DNA of 64,000 nucleotides from JAWKZG01 sp041396125 (GCA_041396125.1 JAWKZG010000004.1:124001-188000), one strand, 5' to 3'; positions 43,343-54,484 are shown, counted from the first letter of the stretch. The notes: generated from the sequence alone by a model not told the origin. Translations and numbers: made by a program.

Positions 43343-44623
43343 ATGCCACATCATGTCACTGCTGTTCATCCGGCCAGACCAGATTTACGACGCCGTCTGC
43401 GTCATTCCTTTGGGACGGCTATAGCACTCGTCATGGCCCTGCACCCTCTGACTACTGTTGCTCAGGAAGTTGGGGTTAGCCCAGACAGTATCAAATTGGG
43501 CAGCGTTCTGGTCCTGGAGGGCGATGCCAGCGGTTTAGGACAAGGCATGAAATTAGGGCTGGAAACTGCGCTTAAAGGTCATACGGTTCAGAACAGAAGT
43601 ATTGAGGTTACCTACCTCAACGATTTCTACGATCCCCAAACCACAGTCCAGCAGACCCAAAAACTGATCGACGAAGGCATTTTTGCCATGATCGGGAATG
43701 TCGGCACACCCACAGCGCGTGTTGCACTGCCACTCCTGGCGAAAAATGCTGTGCCTGCAGTAGGTTTTTTTACCGGTGCAGGCTTGTTACGCCCTGGTGA
43801 AGGCGATGTAATCAACTACCGCGCCAGCTATGTACAAGAAGTCAGCGCTGTTATTGGCGCAGCGTTACAAGCCGGCCTGGCACCAGCAGAAATCTGTGCC
43901 TATGTGCAAAACGATGCTTATGGAATGGCTGGCATTGCCGGCGTCATTAATGCATTCGATGGTATTGCTGAAGCACAGGATATTATCGCCACGCTGACCG
44001 AGCTGATGCAAATGGAGGGCGAGCACCCGGAACGTAATTATATAGGCCCTGTTGGAGTTTATCAGCGCAATACCATGATCGCTCGTGACGGCCATGATTC
44101 GCTGAAGGTCTGGGAAGAGATCAGCAATTATTCTTGTCGCCTGGTGGTCACAGTTGGCGCTTACACGCCGATCGCACAATTTGTCGGTTATGCCCGTTCA
44201 AAAGGTGATAACTGGATTACCAGTGCGGTGTCGTTCACCGGTGCGTTTAATCTGCGCGATGCGCTGGCAGAAAATGGCATTCAGGACAAGGTTATCATGA
44301 CGCAGGTCGTACCCCCGCTGGATTCCCAGCTGCCTATTATCCAAAAAGCCCGAGCCGAGTTGCAGGATAACTTAAGCTATGTCTCGCTCGAGGGTTATAT
44401 CGTCGGGCGTATGTTTCTACACCTGATGGACAATATCAATGGCGCGATCACCCGGCAAAATTTCCTGAGTACAGTGCAAGGCAAACGCTATGTACTGGAT
44501 GGGCTAAGTCTGGACTTTACCGACGATAATCAGGCCTCTGATCTGGTTACACTGACCCTGCTGTCAGGCAGTCAATACCAGGTGATTGACCCGGATCAGC
44601 TTAAACAGATTTTTACCCAGTAA
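43343..44623 (+). CDS. Periplasmic binding protein in the chp locus
   Basis: 426 residues. Exported (hydrophobic FGTAIALVMALHPLTTVAQ) type I periplasmic binding protein of the LivK/Peripla_BP_6 class: IKLGSVLVLEGDASGLGQGM, FAMIGNVGTPTARVALPLLA, VNAFDGIAEAQD, LVVTVGAYTPIAQFVGYAR. No permease or ATPase is nearby, so it is not a transport component here. It lies 16 bases after the Cache gene and 61 before pilJ, which suggests a chemosensory role, as for receptor-docked binding proteins of amino acids or sugars. Confidence 0.85.
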   Translation: MPHHVTAVHPARPDLRRRLRHSFGTAIALVMALHPLTTVAQEVGVSPDSIKLGSVLVLEGDASGLGQGMKLGLETALKGHTVQNRSIEVTYLNDFYDPQTTVQQTQKLIDEGIFAMIGNVGTPTARVALPLLAKNAVPAVGFFTGAGLLRPGEGDVINYRASYVQEVSAVIGAALQAGLAPAEICAYVQNDAYGMAGIAGVINAFDGIAEAQDIIATLTELMQMEGEHPERNYIGPVGVYQRNTMIARDGHDSLKVWEEISNYSCRLVVTVGAYTPIAQFVGYARSKGDNWITSAVSFTGAFNLRDALAENGIQDKVIMTQVVPPLDSQLPIIQKARAELQDNLSYVSLEGYIVGRMFLHLMDNINGAITRQNFLSTVQGKRYVLDGLSLDFTDDNQASDLVTLTLLSGSQYQVIDPDQLKQIFTQ

Positions 44624-44684
44624 GTAATTTCCATCATTTTTCATTTTTTTATTAATTCATCAGTCGCAGACGAGGCGTTAGGCT

Positions 44685-46523
44685 ATGATTCGTAATCTTA
44701 CTATCCGCACCCGCTTGCTGCTACTCATCGTGGTACAGATTTTTGTACTGCTGATCGTTGGCGGCACAGGCTTATTCAGCCTGAACAGCGCGACTCAATC
44801 CATGGCAAAACTGAACAGAAACATCGACAACCAAGTCGATGTAAACCGCCTGGCTGAGATCGTGCGTACTGGCTTAATTTCAACAACCAATGATGTTTCC
44901 GTAGGCGCCATCAGTTGGGAAGAAGGGCGACAAAGGCTCGCCAAAGCACAAGAAAACTTCGATCAGGCCTGGCAGATTTATCTAGCCTCGCTGTCTCCGG
45001 AAGAAGCTGAGTTTGCTCAGGATTTACACCAGTTAACCCGGGCCGATGTAGCCACTGCGTTCACCCAGCTGGGTAATTTGTTTGAATCACGTGACCGGTC
45101 ACGCCTGAATCTGTTCTTGACCAATGAGTACAATGATCTGGTCGACCCCTATTTTGCAACCCTGCAGGCACAGGCAACCCAACAGCAAATGGTTGCTGCA
45201 GAGGACACGCTGCAGGCGCAGGAAAACAGCCGCGTATTGCTGTTCAGCAGTCTTGCGATTGCCGCTGTTGGTATCTTCCTGGCTATTCTGATGAGCACCC
45301 TGTTTTATCGCTCCATCTCCCGCCCTGTCCGCAGAATTGCCGATACGGTGCATGAAGTCGCCAGCGGCAACTACAATGCCCGCACCCAGATCCAGGGGCA
45401 GGACGAACTGGGTCAACTGGGGCAGGCTTTTGACCAGTTACTGGATGATCGTGTTACCTCGCTGGCCGAAGCCCAGAATGAAAACGAACAGTTGAATAAC
45501 TCTGTTATTTCGCTGCTGCAGGCGGTGTTCCAGCTCTCGCAACGTGACTTGACTGTTAAAGTTCCGGTTACAGAAGACGTTACCGGTCCGGTTGCCGACG
45601 CCTTGAATCTGCTGACCGACGAAACCTCCAAGGTGTTGATGCAGGTTACCCGTATTTCGGACGACGTGGCCACAGCTTCCACCAAGGTTAAAGCACAGTC
45701 TGATGTCGTTATTGCCATGGCCGAGATTGAACAGCAGGAAGTTAACCAGACGGCTCAGGAACTCGCCAGCGCGGCGGTTGCCATGAACGAAATTGCCGAC
45801 TTGGCCAAGATCTGTAACAGTGCGGCTGATAACGCAAGCAAAACAACCCAGCAGGCGTTGGAAACGGTAACTAATACCGTCAGCGGTATCAACGGTATCC
45901 GCGATACCATCCGCGAGACGGAAAAACGGATTAAACGTCTGGGGGAACGCTCGCAGGAAGTCATCGGGATTGTAAGCATCATCAACTCGATTGCAGAACG
46001 TACCCACATACTGGCCTTGAACGCCAGTATGCACGCAGCATCTGCGGGTGAAGCAGGCCGCGGCTTCGCGGTGGTGGCAAACGAGGTACAGCGTCTGGCG
46101 GAAAACTCTCGTGAAGCCACGTCGCAGATCGCAACGCTGGTTAATAACATCCAGGCGGAAACCGCTGATACTGTTGCCACCATGAACGAGGCTATCACCC
46201 AGGTGGTTGAAGGTAGCCGACTGGCTGAGGCAGCGGGTGACCAAATGCGTCTGACGCAGCGCACTACAGCTGATCTCGTATCATCCGTACAGCAAATTGC
46301 ACAAAGCTCGGTGCACCAGGCACAAATCACCAATGGTCTGCTGGAACGAGCTGCGCAGATTCAGTCCAGCACTCAACAGACCAGCCAGCAGTTACAGGAA
46401 CAGACTATTCAGACCGGTAACCTGGTGGAATACGCAAAAACCCTGGTCGACTCAGTGCGGGTATTCAAACTTCCCGCTCTGGAAGCGGATTTCGAGCAAC
46501 CAGCAACCAGCGAAGCGGCTTAA
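44685..46523 (+). CDS. pilJ: Methyl-accepting chemotaxis protein, PilJ-like
   Basis: 612 residues. TM1 at about 10-30 (LLLLIVVQIFVLLIVGG), a periplasmic helical sensor domain, TM2 at about 185-208, HAMP (SISRPVRRIADTVHEVASGNYNART), and a signalling hairpin with the tip ERTHILALNASMHAASAGE followed by GRGFAVVANEVQRLAENSREAT. No pentapeptide tether for CheR is seen, and no cheR/cheB-like gene lies nearby. GAGG precedes ATG 44685. Sensor of surface contact or pilin in Pseudomonas; here two soluble periplasmic proteins are coded just before it. Confidence 0.93.
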   Translation: MIRNLTIRTRLLLLIVVQIFVLLIVGGTGLFSLNSATQSMAKLNRNIDNQVDVNRLAEIVRTGLISTTNDVSVGAISWEEGRQRLAKAQENFDQAWQIYLASLSPEEAEFAQDLHQLTRADVATAFTQLGNLFESRDRSRLNLFLTNEYNDLVDPYFATLQAQATQQQMVAAEDTLQAQENSRVLLFSSLAIAAVGIFLAILMSTLFYRSISRPVRRIADTVHEVASGNYNARTQIQGQDELGQLGQAFDQLLDDRVTSLAEAQNENEQLNNSVISLLQAVFQLSQRDLTVKVPVTEDVTGPVADALNLLTDETSKVLMQVTRISDDVATASTKVKAQSDVVIAMAEIEQQEVNQTAQELASAAVAMNEIADLAKICNSAADNASKTTQQALETVTNTVSGINGIRDTIRETEKRIKRLGERSQEVIGIVSIINSIAERTHILALNASMHAASAGEAGRGFAVVANEVQRLAENSREATSQIATLVNNIQAETADTVATMNEAITQVVEGSRLAEAAGDQMRLTQRTTADLVSSVQQIAQSSVHQAQITNGLLERAAQIQSSTQQTSQQLQEQTIQTGNLVEYAKTLVDSVRVFKLPALEADFEQPATSEAA

Positions 46524-46583
46524 GCCGCTAGTGCGACGTTGCCAGTATCTGCAGGGGTTAAGAGAGGTCACGCGGGAATCATT

Positions 46584-49500
46584 ATGATGGCTATTGCGGA
46601 ACAGGATCGACTCAAGCTGGAGGCCGAGCTCGCCGATGTGGTCGCTATCCTGATGGATAGTTACGACAGCGGCGGCACCGGCCTGGCACCGCCGATCACG
46701 CAGGCTTATGCTGCGCGGATCGCGCATATCGGCGAACAGGCAAAAGATGCCGGTCTGGCTGGGCTGAGTCTGGCTTGCAGCGTACTGCAGCAACGTTTGC
46801 AGCCCTACAGTGACCGACCTGCCGGTGGAACCATTCAGGAGTTGCTGGAAGAATGGCCGGTACTGGCCATGAGTTATCTGGCTGAACCTGCCGATGAACA
46901 ACAGCTGCAGGACTTACTGCAACATCTCCAGTCAGACGCCTGGGAACTGCCTCTGCCGGACACGGCGCTGGAACAGCTGGATCTTTTACTGGGCGATGCC
47001 AGTAACGACAGCATGCATACAGATTCCGCCGAGTCTGCCAGCATGATAAATGGGTCCTCGGACGCTATCCTCGACAAGCCGCTTGATTCTACAAACAGCA
47101 ATCTTGCCGTCGAATCCGAGCACCTTGCCCTGAACGAGGCCTCATCGCCGCCGCAAGCTCAGTCGAACCGATGCCGTCAGCCATAACGACTAACGAGAGT
47201 GTTGCGCCGGCGGCAAGCACAACATCGGCTGAGCTCATCGCTCCGACAGAAACCGAGACGACTGCGCTCAAAGCCACAGAACCAACACCCTTGTTCAGCG
47301 CAGAACCAGTGGGTGCAGAACCAGTGGGTGCAGAACCAGCGGGTGCGGAACCAGCGGGCTTAGAAGCAGTACAATCGGGTATTGCTACCTTACTGGACAT
47401 CCTGGCACCAGCTCTCGAAGATAACTCCCCCGCCACTCTGAATCTCATTCTGCGGCGTTTTGCCGAACAGCTGCACAAGATCAGCGACAATGCTGTCGCT
47501 GCTGGCATGCTCGGCTTCTATGATTTAAGCCTGTTATTCGCTGAGCAGCTCAATCAGATCAGTGAGCGTGAAGATGACTGCAGCCAGGACGAACTTGCCC
47601 TGCTGGAAGAGTGGCCCACACTGGCCATGTGTTATCTGGATGCTCCCAGTGACCCGGCCAATGCCCAGGCCCTGATTGAGCATATGACAAGCAGCGCCTG
47701 GCGGGCACCCATGCAGGCTGAAGAAGCCGCAATGTTGCTGGATATGCTGCAGCAAAGCGCTATCTCAGCCGACACTCTGGCATTTGACGATGGTGATATC
47801 ACGCCAGCCGGTGATCCGCTGGCCACAGACAGTGAAGCAGGTCTGTGGGCTGGAGCCTCTGCGGCAGAAGACCTCGACAATATCCCCTTGTGGGATAACT
47901 CGCCAGACAATGAAACAACCGGGACTGAAACGCTTTCGGCTGCCGACAAGCCAGACGTACCGCCTGAGACAACGGTCCCCTTAGCTGCTGAACCAGCGTT
48001 ATTTGTGGCTGATGAGGCTACTGAACAGCCCGCTCTTGACGCAGAAATTTCCGTGTCGGATGAAACGCCTGATTTGCTGGCAGTCCCATCCGACGAGTCT
48101 TCATCCATAGCGTTCAGCGACGCTGCTGAGATAGGCATTGGCGAAGAACCGGAACAACTTACCCCAGAGTTACACTCGAAGTTACACCCGGCATTACACC
48201 CGGGGCTGAATGCAGATGATTACCCGGCTGACAACCTGGACTCCGAAGCAGCAATCGCTCCCGACAGCGACATGCCCAGTGATTTCGATCTGAGCGAGGA
48301 ATCAGTAACAACTGATCTCGATCTGAGCGAGGAACCGTCAGTAACAACTGATCTCGATCTGTCTGATGATGAAGCACCAGCGTCGATTAGCGAAGACCTG
48401 CTGGAAATTCTGCGGGTCGAGCTGGCCGAAATCGCTGAAGCCGGTGAGCAAAGCCTGAGCGTTGTACAAAACCCTGCCAGCAACGCGGAACAACGCCAGC
48501 AGGCACTGGAAAGCTATACCGAAGAACTGGAACGGCTCAGCCTGGCGGCTGACTCAATCGGCTTGCAGGGCCTGGCGCAATTGTGCGCTCACCTGCATGC
48601 CAACCTGGATGCGTTCACGGCACGCGAGCAAGTCTTGAGCGATCAGGAAAGTGCGTTATTACGTGGTTGGCAGCAACCCGTGCTGGGCTATCTCGAAGCC
48701 ATCGGTACCGAGGCAAGCAGTCGCCAGTTAGTAGATTTTATGACGCAGGCGGAATGGCTGTTACCACTTGATCAGGATACCGCCAATGACATTCTGGAAA
48801 GCCTGCGACACCCGGCACCAAGTCTGGAAGATTTTGGCGAAGTCGAAGAGCGCCCGCGCGAAGCCCGGCCCGAGGATGTATCGCTGGAGCTGCCACCGGA
48901 AACCAACCCGGAATTGCTCGACAGTCTGCTGCAGGAACTGCCTAACCAGACCAGTGAATTCTCGGCGGCTATTCAGCAACTCTATGAAGGTACGGGCACG
49001 CAGGCCGACATGGAAGCGGCGCAACGTATCGCACACACTCTCAAGGGTGCAGGCAACACGGTCGGCGTGACCGGAATCGCGACGATCACGCACCATATTG
49101 AAGATATCCTGATCGCCCTGGGCAAAGAACACAGTCTGCCTACCCGCAAGCTGTCCGGCGTACTGATGGACGCAGCTGACTGTCTGGAAAGCATGTGTGA
49201 ATCGCTGCTTGGACTCAGTGATCCTCCGGCTCAATCCCAGGCAGTGCTGCAAACCATTCTGGATCTGGCCAACCGGATTGATCGCGAAGGCGTGCCCAGT
49301 ATTATGGCGGATGATAGCGTGACCTCACCGGTTCGCGAGAAATCCACCCCGGTCACGCCCACAGTTGCCGATATAACACCCAGCCAAACGCCTGCCCCGG
49401 TGCTCACACAGCAGCCGGCCCAGCCAGTGCAACAGGCCGCAGCAGCGAACACCGCTCAGCGTGAGGACAGCACCGCCACGGCGATGGTACGGGTACCTGC

Positions 49501-51296
49501 AACGCTGATCGATGAGCTGTTGCGCCTGGTCGGCGAGAGCATCATCCTGACCGGTCAGGTACAGGAACGCATCCGCGCCAATATGGCACAGGCCACACTG
49601 GTTCGTGAGCAGAATAAAACCTTGCAGCAGCTGGTCAACGAACTCGAACAGCTGGTCGATGTACAAGGCGTAGGATTGCCCTCCATGGCGGTCCGGCAGG
49701 ATGGCCATTTCGATCCGCTGGAAATGGATCAGTATAACGAGCTACATACGGTTACCCGACGGCTGGTGGAAGCTGCGGCTGACGCACAGGCACTGGATGA
49801 AGGGATCAATGATAACTTCACTGAGCTGGATACCCTGATGAGCGATCAGACCCAGGTCCATCGGGATACTCAGGAAACCGTTATGCGCACCCGCATGGTA
49901 ACGATCCAGACGGTCGTCCCGCGCCTGCAGCGTGCCGTACGCCAGACCGGGCGCTTGACCGACAAAGAGGTCGAGCTCACGGTTAAGGGCGGCAATACCC
50001 TGATCGATAGCAATGTACTCAGCGATATTATCGATCCTTTGATGCATATCCTGCGCAATGCTATCGACCATGGCATTGAGCCGCCAGAGGTACGCAAAGC
50101 CCATAATAAGCCAGGCAACGGGCATATCACACTGTCGTTTCAGCGTGAAGGCAACAGCATCGTAGTGCGCTGTCAGGACGACGGTAAAGGTCTGGATCTG
50201 GACGGCATTCGTCATACTGCGGAACAACGTGGCCTGTTACTACCCGGCCAGTCGATGAGCGAGGAAGAATTAACCCGTCTGATTCTGCAGCCCGGCTTTT
50301 CAACCCGTACCCAGGCGACCCAGGTTTCCGGGCGTGGCATCGGGATGGATGTTGTCTACAGCGAAGTCCTGCAACTGAAAGGCTCCTTGGCCATTAGAAG
50401 CGACCCTGGCAAGGGCTGCACTATCGAGATGCGTCTGCCGGTCACACTGATCTCGACTCATGCTCTTATGGTGCGTTGCGGCGATGATATTTTCGCTGTC
50501 GCCGAGCGCGGTATTGAGCAGCTGGTGCACGCCACCACGGGCGAGGTCATGAATATTAGCGACCGTCTGGTGTATAAGCTCAACGAACAACTTTACGACG
50601 TACTGCAACTGAGTCTCTGCTGCACTTGCCGCTCTATGGCGAGCCAGAAGAACTCATGCAACGCCCGGCGCTGCTGGTACGCGATGAAACCGGGGCGATC
50701 AAAGCTGTGATGGTTGAAGAGATGATTGACAGCCGCGACCTAGTGGTCAAACCCATTGGCCATTTCACCCCCATGTCAGAGGCGTGCTAGGCGCAACTAT
50801 TCTCGGCGATGGCAGTATCACGCCAGTGCTGGATATGCCCGATTTATTGCGTTCCACCGGTGTTGCAACGCCCGGCACACAGTCCGATTTGCCTCGTACA
50901 GCTCATGCCATTGCCGCGAAGCCGCCCAGTCGGCCCAAAGCATTGATAGTGGATGATTCACTCAGCGTGCGCCGCACCATGCAACAGCTGGTTAGTGATG
51001 CCGGTTTCGATGTCATTACCGCACGCGATGGTTTGGAGGCTGTAGCCATCCTGAATACCGAAGTACCGGCAGTTATGCTGGTTGACATGGAGATGCCCCG
51101 GATGAACGGTCTGGAGCTTACCCTGCATGCGCGTGCTCAGGCAACGACCCGGGATCTGCCTATTATCATGATTACATCCCGTTCTACCGCTAAACACCGG
51201 CAAGAGGCAGAGATCGCAGGAGTCAACGAATACCTGGTCAAACCCGTTGCCGATGATGAATTGATCAGTCTTATCAATAAGGCAGTGATGGCATGA
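46584..51296 (+). CDS. chpA: ChpA-type hybrid CheA kinase with degenerate Hpt repeats, three frameshifts
   Basis: Restored length about 1571 residues. Order: degenerate Hpt-like unit 1 (46600-47020), unit 2 (47370-47760), unit 3 (48390-48830), a true Hpt with RIAHTLKGAG (His near 49033), dimerisation, HATPase (HILRNAIDHGIEPP, CQDDGKGLDLDGI, SGRGIGMDVV), CheW-like, and a receiver (ALIVDDSLSVRR, VMLVDMEMPRMNG). The frame slips by one missing base each time: in the linker between about 47085 and 47186, near 50605, and in the C5 run near 50770, where one C restores HFTPHVRGVLGATILGDG. Without repair it reads as two or three proteins. The shared -1 sense of all three shifts suggests sequence error. 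Central kinase of the chp system; ATG 46584 is preferred to 46539. Confidence 0.88.
47300..47359 (+). repeat. Four 15-bp tandem repeats in the chpA linker
   Basis: Units GCAGAACCAGTGGGT twice, then GCAGAACCAGCGGGT and GCGGAACCAGCGGGC, coding Ala-Glu-Pro-Val/Ala-Gly. A second pair of 33- and 36-base repeats lies at about 48287-48355 (coding DLSEE...VTTDL). Both fall in linkers between Hpt-like units. Confidence 0.85.
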
Positions 51297-51765
51297 ACCT
51301 GACAGCAACAGCAATGGACACTCTTGATTTACTCAACGAGCCGGTTTATCTGGCTTTGCAGATTGACCACCTGCGCTTGTTGGTACCGCAAACACAATGC
51401 ACCGCAATGGCCTCGGTGGAAACACTGCAGCCCAAACGGGACGGCAGCCAGCCGGGGATAGGTCTGATCAGTCGCGGGCAACAGATATGGCCAGTCTATG
51501 CGCTGAACAACCTCTTGAGCTGACAACCGACCCGCCCAGCACACGCGCTCAATGCGTCTTGCTGACAACGGGAACTGAACGCATCGGCTTATTGTGCGAT
51601 CAGGCATTTCCGATAGAGCGCAGCGAGCTTATTGTCGGATCAGTGCCTGCCTGCATGCGCAGCAATGGATTACTGTTCAGCGGCCTGGCAATCTACCAGG
51701 ATCAGATCGCGTTCCTCAGCACGACCGATATTCTGTACCGACAACTTCAACGCGCCGAGCATTGA
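51293..51765 (+). CDS. CheW-like protein, short, frameshifted
   Basis: Restored length 157 residues. ATG 51293 overlaps the chpA stop (ATGA). First part: VYLALQIDHLRLLVPQTQC to IWPVYALNN; then a stop in frame, while the next frame continues LELTTDPPSTRAQCVLLTTG to the stop at 51765. One base inserted near 51511 joins them. The paralogue at 60331-60783 has the same order without a break (LWPVFGLNANYQPLASL, then CVCLSADNGQTG), which supports the repair. A divergent CheW-type adaptor or receptor-side subunit. Confidence 0.75.
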
Positions 51766-51780
51766 GAGAGGGATCATAAA

Positions 51781-52236
51781 ATGGCAAGCAGCAATGCATG
51801 GATATTACCCCTGGACGAAACTCTGAACGCGGCCGTCGGCGAATTCGAAATCATTCACCTGGTGCATTATCCCGCGCTGTTCTCAGTACCCGGCGCACCG
51901 TATTATTGCAATCAGGTGCTGGTCTGGCAGAAGCAGATTCTGCCTGCGCTGGATCTGGGTGCCTGGTTATGGGGGCGACCCATGCAGCATACCCCGAACC
52001 TGGCTGCAGTTGCCACGTACCCTGACCCCGATGGCGGCGAACCACAATATGCCGGACTGTTACTAGCGGATATTCCGCGTCAGACGCTGGTAGACGACAG
52101 CCAGGCCTGCGATCTGCCCGGAACCCCGGCAGGCTGGCGCCAGTTGTCGATTTCCTGCTTCCGTGATAATGAACAGACAGTGCCGATTATCGACCTGCAA
52201 ACCGTTTTTTCCGGTGCCCTGATGCACTCGCAATAA
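51781..52236 (+). CDS. CheW-like protein
   Basis: 151 residues. A divergent CheW-fold protein: HLVHYPALFSVPGAPYYCNQVLVWQKQILPALDLGAWLWG follows the CheW pattern of a hydrophobic strand, an NQVLVWQ turn and a LPALDL strand. It is paralogous to the first 150 residues of the acidic-tail protein at 58829-60260 (CCTAIIWQEQIVPVLNLGG), but has no tail. Last gene of the first chp module. Function inferred from fold and position. Confidence 0.65.
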   Translation: MASSNAWILPLDETLNAAVGEFEIIHLVHYPALFSVPGAPYYCNQVLVWQKQILPALDLGAWLWGRPMQHTPNLAAVATYPDPDGGEPQYAGLLLADIPRQTLVDDSQACDLPGTPAGWRQLSISCFRDNEQTVPIIDLQTVFSGALMHSQ

Positions 52237-52272
52237 GTGCACTAAAGCAGAAACTGCCGCTTTTACCGGCCT

Positions 52273-53193
52273 TTAATAACGCAGGCAATCCTGCTGCTGT
52301 GCCAGCTGTTCGGCGCTCAGCAGAAAGACACCATCGCCACCGTGCTCAAACGCCAGCCAGGTAAACGGCAGTTCGGGGAATGCCTCGCTCAACGCATACT
52401 GGCTGTTGCCAACCTCGACAATCAACAGGCCTTGCGGATTTAAATGATCCAGCGCCTGTTGCAAGATCCGGATCACGCAGTCCAGTCCCTGCTCTCCGGC
52501 AGCTAAACCAAGGCGTGGTTCATGGTGATATTCAGTGGCCAAATCCTGCATGTCGTCTTCGCTGACATAAGGCGGATTACTGATGATGATGTCGAAACGT
52601 TCGGTGCCCAGCGCCGCAAATAAATCGGATTCGACCGCTTGCACTCGTTCGGCCAGATTGTGCTCATCAATATTGCGCTGTGCCACAGCCAATGCATCTG
52701 CAGAGATATCCGATAACGTCACCTCCGCTTCGGGAAAAACGTGAGCGCAGGCAATCCCGATACAACCGCTGCCTGTACACAGATCCAGTACCCGCTCGAC
52801 AGCATCGGGCTCGCTCAGCCAGGGCTGAAAGCAGGCATGGATCAACTCTGCCAGTGGTGAACGCGGTACCAGCACCCGTTCATCGACATAAAACGGCAAG
52901 CCCATAAACCAGGCTTTATGGGTCAGGTAAGCCGCTGGTTTGCGTTCTTGGATACGCCGTTGCAATAACGCCAGCACAGCAGCTTTCTCGCTATTTGTCA
53001 GCGCTGCCTGCAGGTAGTTTTCATGCAGATCCGGGGGCAGATGCAAAGCATGCAGCACCAGTGCTGCGGCTTCATCAATGGCATTATCAGTGCCGTGGCC
53101 AAAATAAATCCCGGCCTCATTCATCCGGCTGGCACCCCAGCGGATAAAGTCGCGAATAGTATGCAAAGTGTGCTGGACAGTTTCAGTAGTCAT
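52273..53193 (-). CDS. prmB: Ribosomal protein L3 glutamine methyltransferase
   Basis: 306-residue SAM-dependent methyltransferase with the NPPY motif (IISNPPYVSEDDM) and SAM loop VLDLCTGSGCIGIACA. Length, the N-terminal helical domain (RWGASRMNEAGIYFGHGTDNA) and the RVLVPRSP block indicate PrmB rather than PrmC. Convergent with the chp locus. Confidence 0.93.
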   Translation of the reverse strand: MTTETVQHTLHTIRDFIRWGASRMNEAGIYFGHGTDNAIDEAAALVLHALHLPPDLHENYLQAALTNSEKAAVLALLQRRIQERKPAAYLTHKAWFMGLPFYVDERVLVPRSPLAELIHACFQPWLSEPDAVERVLDLCTGSGCIGIACAHVFPEAEVTLSDISADALAVAQRNIDEHNLAERVQAVESDLFAALGTERFDIIISNPPYVSEDDMQDLATEYHHEPRLGLAAGEQGLDCVIRILQQALDHLNPQGLLIVEVGNSQYALSEAFPELPFTWLAFEHGGDGVFLLSAEQLAQQQDCLRY

Positions 53194-53482
53194 AGGTGTT
53201 CATAAGCGTTGCGAAAGTGCGTTTATATCACACTGTACAGCGCATGTTGCTGCCAATAAGCAATGACCGGATATGCCTGTTCGCGAGTGCTTATTGCGCA
53301 CTGCATCATTAGCGAATTTCCGTTACACTTGGCGGTACAGATTGAGCTACCCAGATTGTCCACCCGAATTTACCGATGAGATTAGCGCTTGCGTGTCTGT
53401 TCAGACACAGGCAGCCCACTGCCAACCTCGCAGTAACCGCTCGGACAAGCCGAGCCCAAACAACCCGATCAGAAGCTATCCT

Positions 53483-54415
53483 ATGCCACGCATAATCGAC
53501 CGGCTCCGCAACCTGCCGCAGTATCTGCTGCCACAGAAGAGCATTACCCGCAGCGCCTACCGGCTCACTCGCATCCGCACGCCCTGGTTTAAAAATGCCT
53601 TTATCCGCTGGTTTTGCCGCCAGTTCCGGGTCGATATGCATGAAGCCGCGCAACCCGATTGCCAAGCCTATGAGCATTTTAACGCCTTTTTCACTCGTGC
53701 CCTGAAAGCCGGAGCGCGTCCTATTGACCCGGCGGAAAATACAGCGGTCTGCCCGGTCGATGGCACGGTTAGCCAGCTTGGTTTGATCGACGATGATGCT
53801 ATTTTCCAGGCCAAGGGTCAGCAGTATTCACTGACCCGGCTGCTGGGCGGCGATGCCAACCATGCCAAGCTGTTTCGTAATGGCAGCTTTGCAACACTAT
53901 ACCTTTCACCGCGCGATTATCACCGGATTCATATGCCGCTGGCTGGCCAGTTGCGCGAGATGGTGCATATTCCGGGTAAATTATTCAGCGTCTCGCCGCT
54001 CACTACCCGGGTAGTGCCCGATCTGTTCGCCCGCAACGAACGCGTGGTTACCCTGTTTGACAGTCAGGCCGGACCGATGGCGCTGATCCTGGTCGGTGCG
54101 ATCAATGTTGCATCCATTGAAACAGTCTGGGCCGGTGTGATAACCCCCCCACTGGGACACAGCATCCGCCGCTGGCATTACCCCGACAGCGGCACCGGCT
54201 GCGTCCAGCTGGCCAAAGGTGCGGAAATGGGTCGCTTTAATATGGGCTCTACCGTTATCGTTCTGTTCGGCCCGGAAGCCGTTGACTGGGCGCCGGCACT
54301 ACAGGCCAGCAGCACTGTCCGTCTGGGTCAGGCACTGGCACAGATTCGATCTGCTGCTTTGCAATCTACAGACATCAGAAACGACATGGAGAAGCACGAT
54401 GAACAGTCTCGGTAA
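53483..54415 (+). CDS. psd: Phosphatidylserine decarboxylase proenzyme
   Basis: 310 residues. Makes phosphatidylethanolamine at the inner membrane. The self-cleavage site is in FNMGSTVIVLFG, which gives the pyruvoyl serine; here it is MGST rather than the usual LGST. Other landmarks are NAFFTRALKAGARPID, CPVDGTVSQLG and LSPRDYHRIHMPLAG. ATG 53483 is the natural start; the frame is open for another 210 bases upstream but without PSD sequence. Confidence 0.95.
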   Translation: MPRIIDRLRNLPQYLLPQKSITRSAYRLTRIRTPWFKNAFIRWFCRQFRVDMHEAAQPDCQAYEHFNAFFTRALKAGARPIDPAENTAVCPVDGTVSQLGLIDDDAIFQAKGQQYSLTRLLGGDANHAKLFRNGSFATLYLSPRDYHRIHMPLAGQLREMVHIPGKLFSVSPLTTRVVPDLFARNERVVTLFDSQAGPMALILVGAINVASIETVWAGVITPPLGHSIRRWHYPDSGTGCVQLAKGAEMGRFNMGSTVIVLFGPEAVDWAPALQASSTVRLGQALAQIRSAALQSTDIRNDMEKHDEQSR

Positions 54416-54484
54416 TCAGCCAGGTACATCTATTAATGTCATGCGCTCCGCTACCACTGGCAGGCATGTTACCGGCCGCCAGGC

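Noticed and set aside
43343..44623. Component of an amino-acid ABC transporter
   Set aside because: No permease or ATPase is adjacent, and the gene is embedded in a chemosensory operon.
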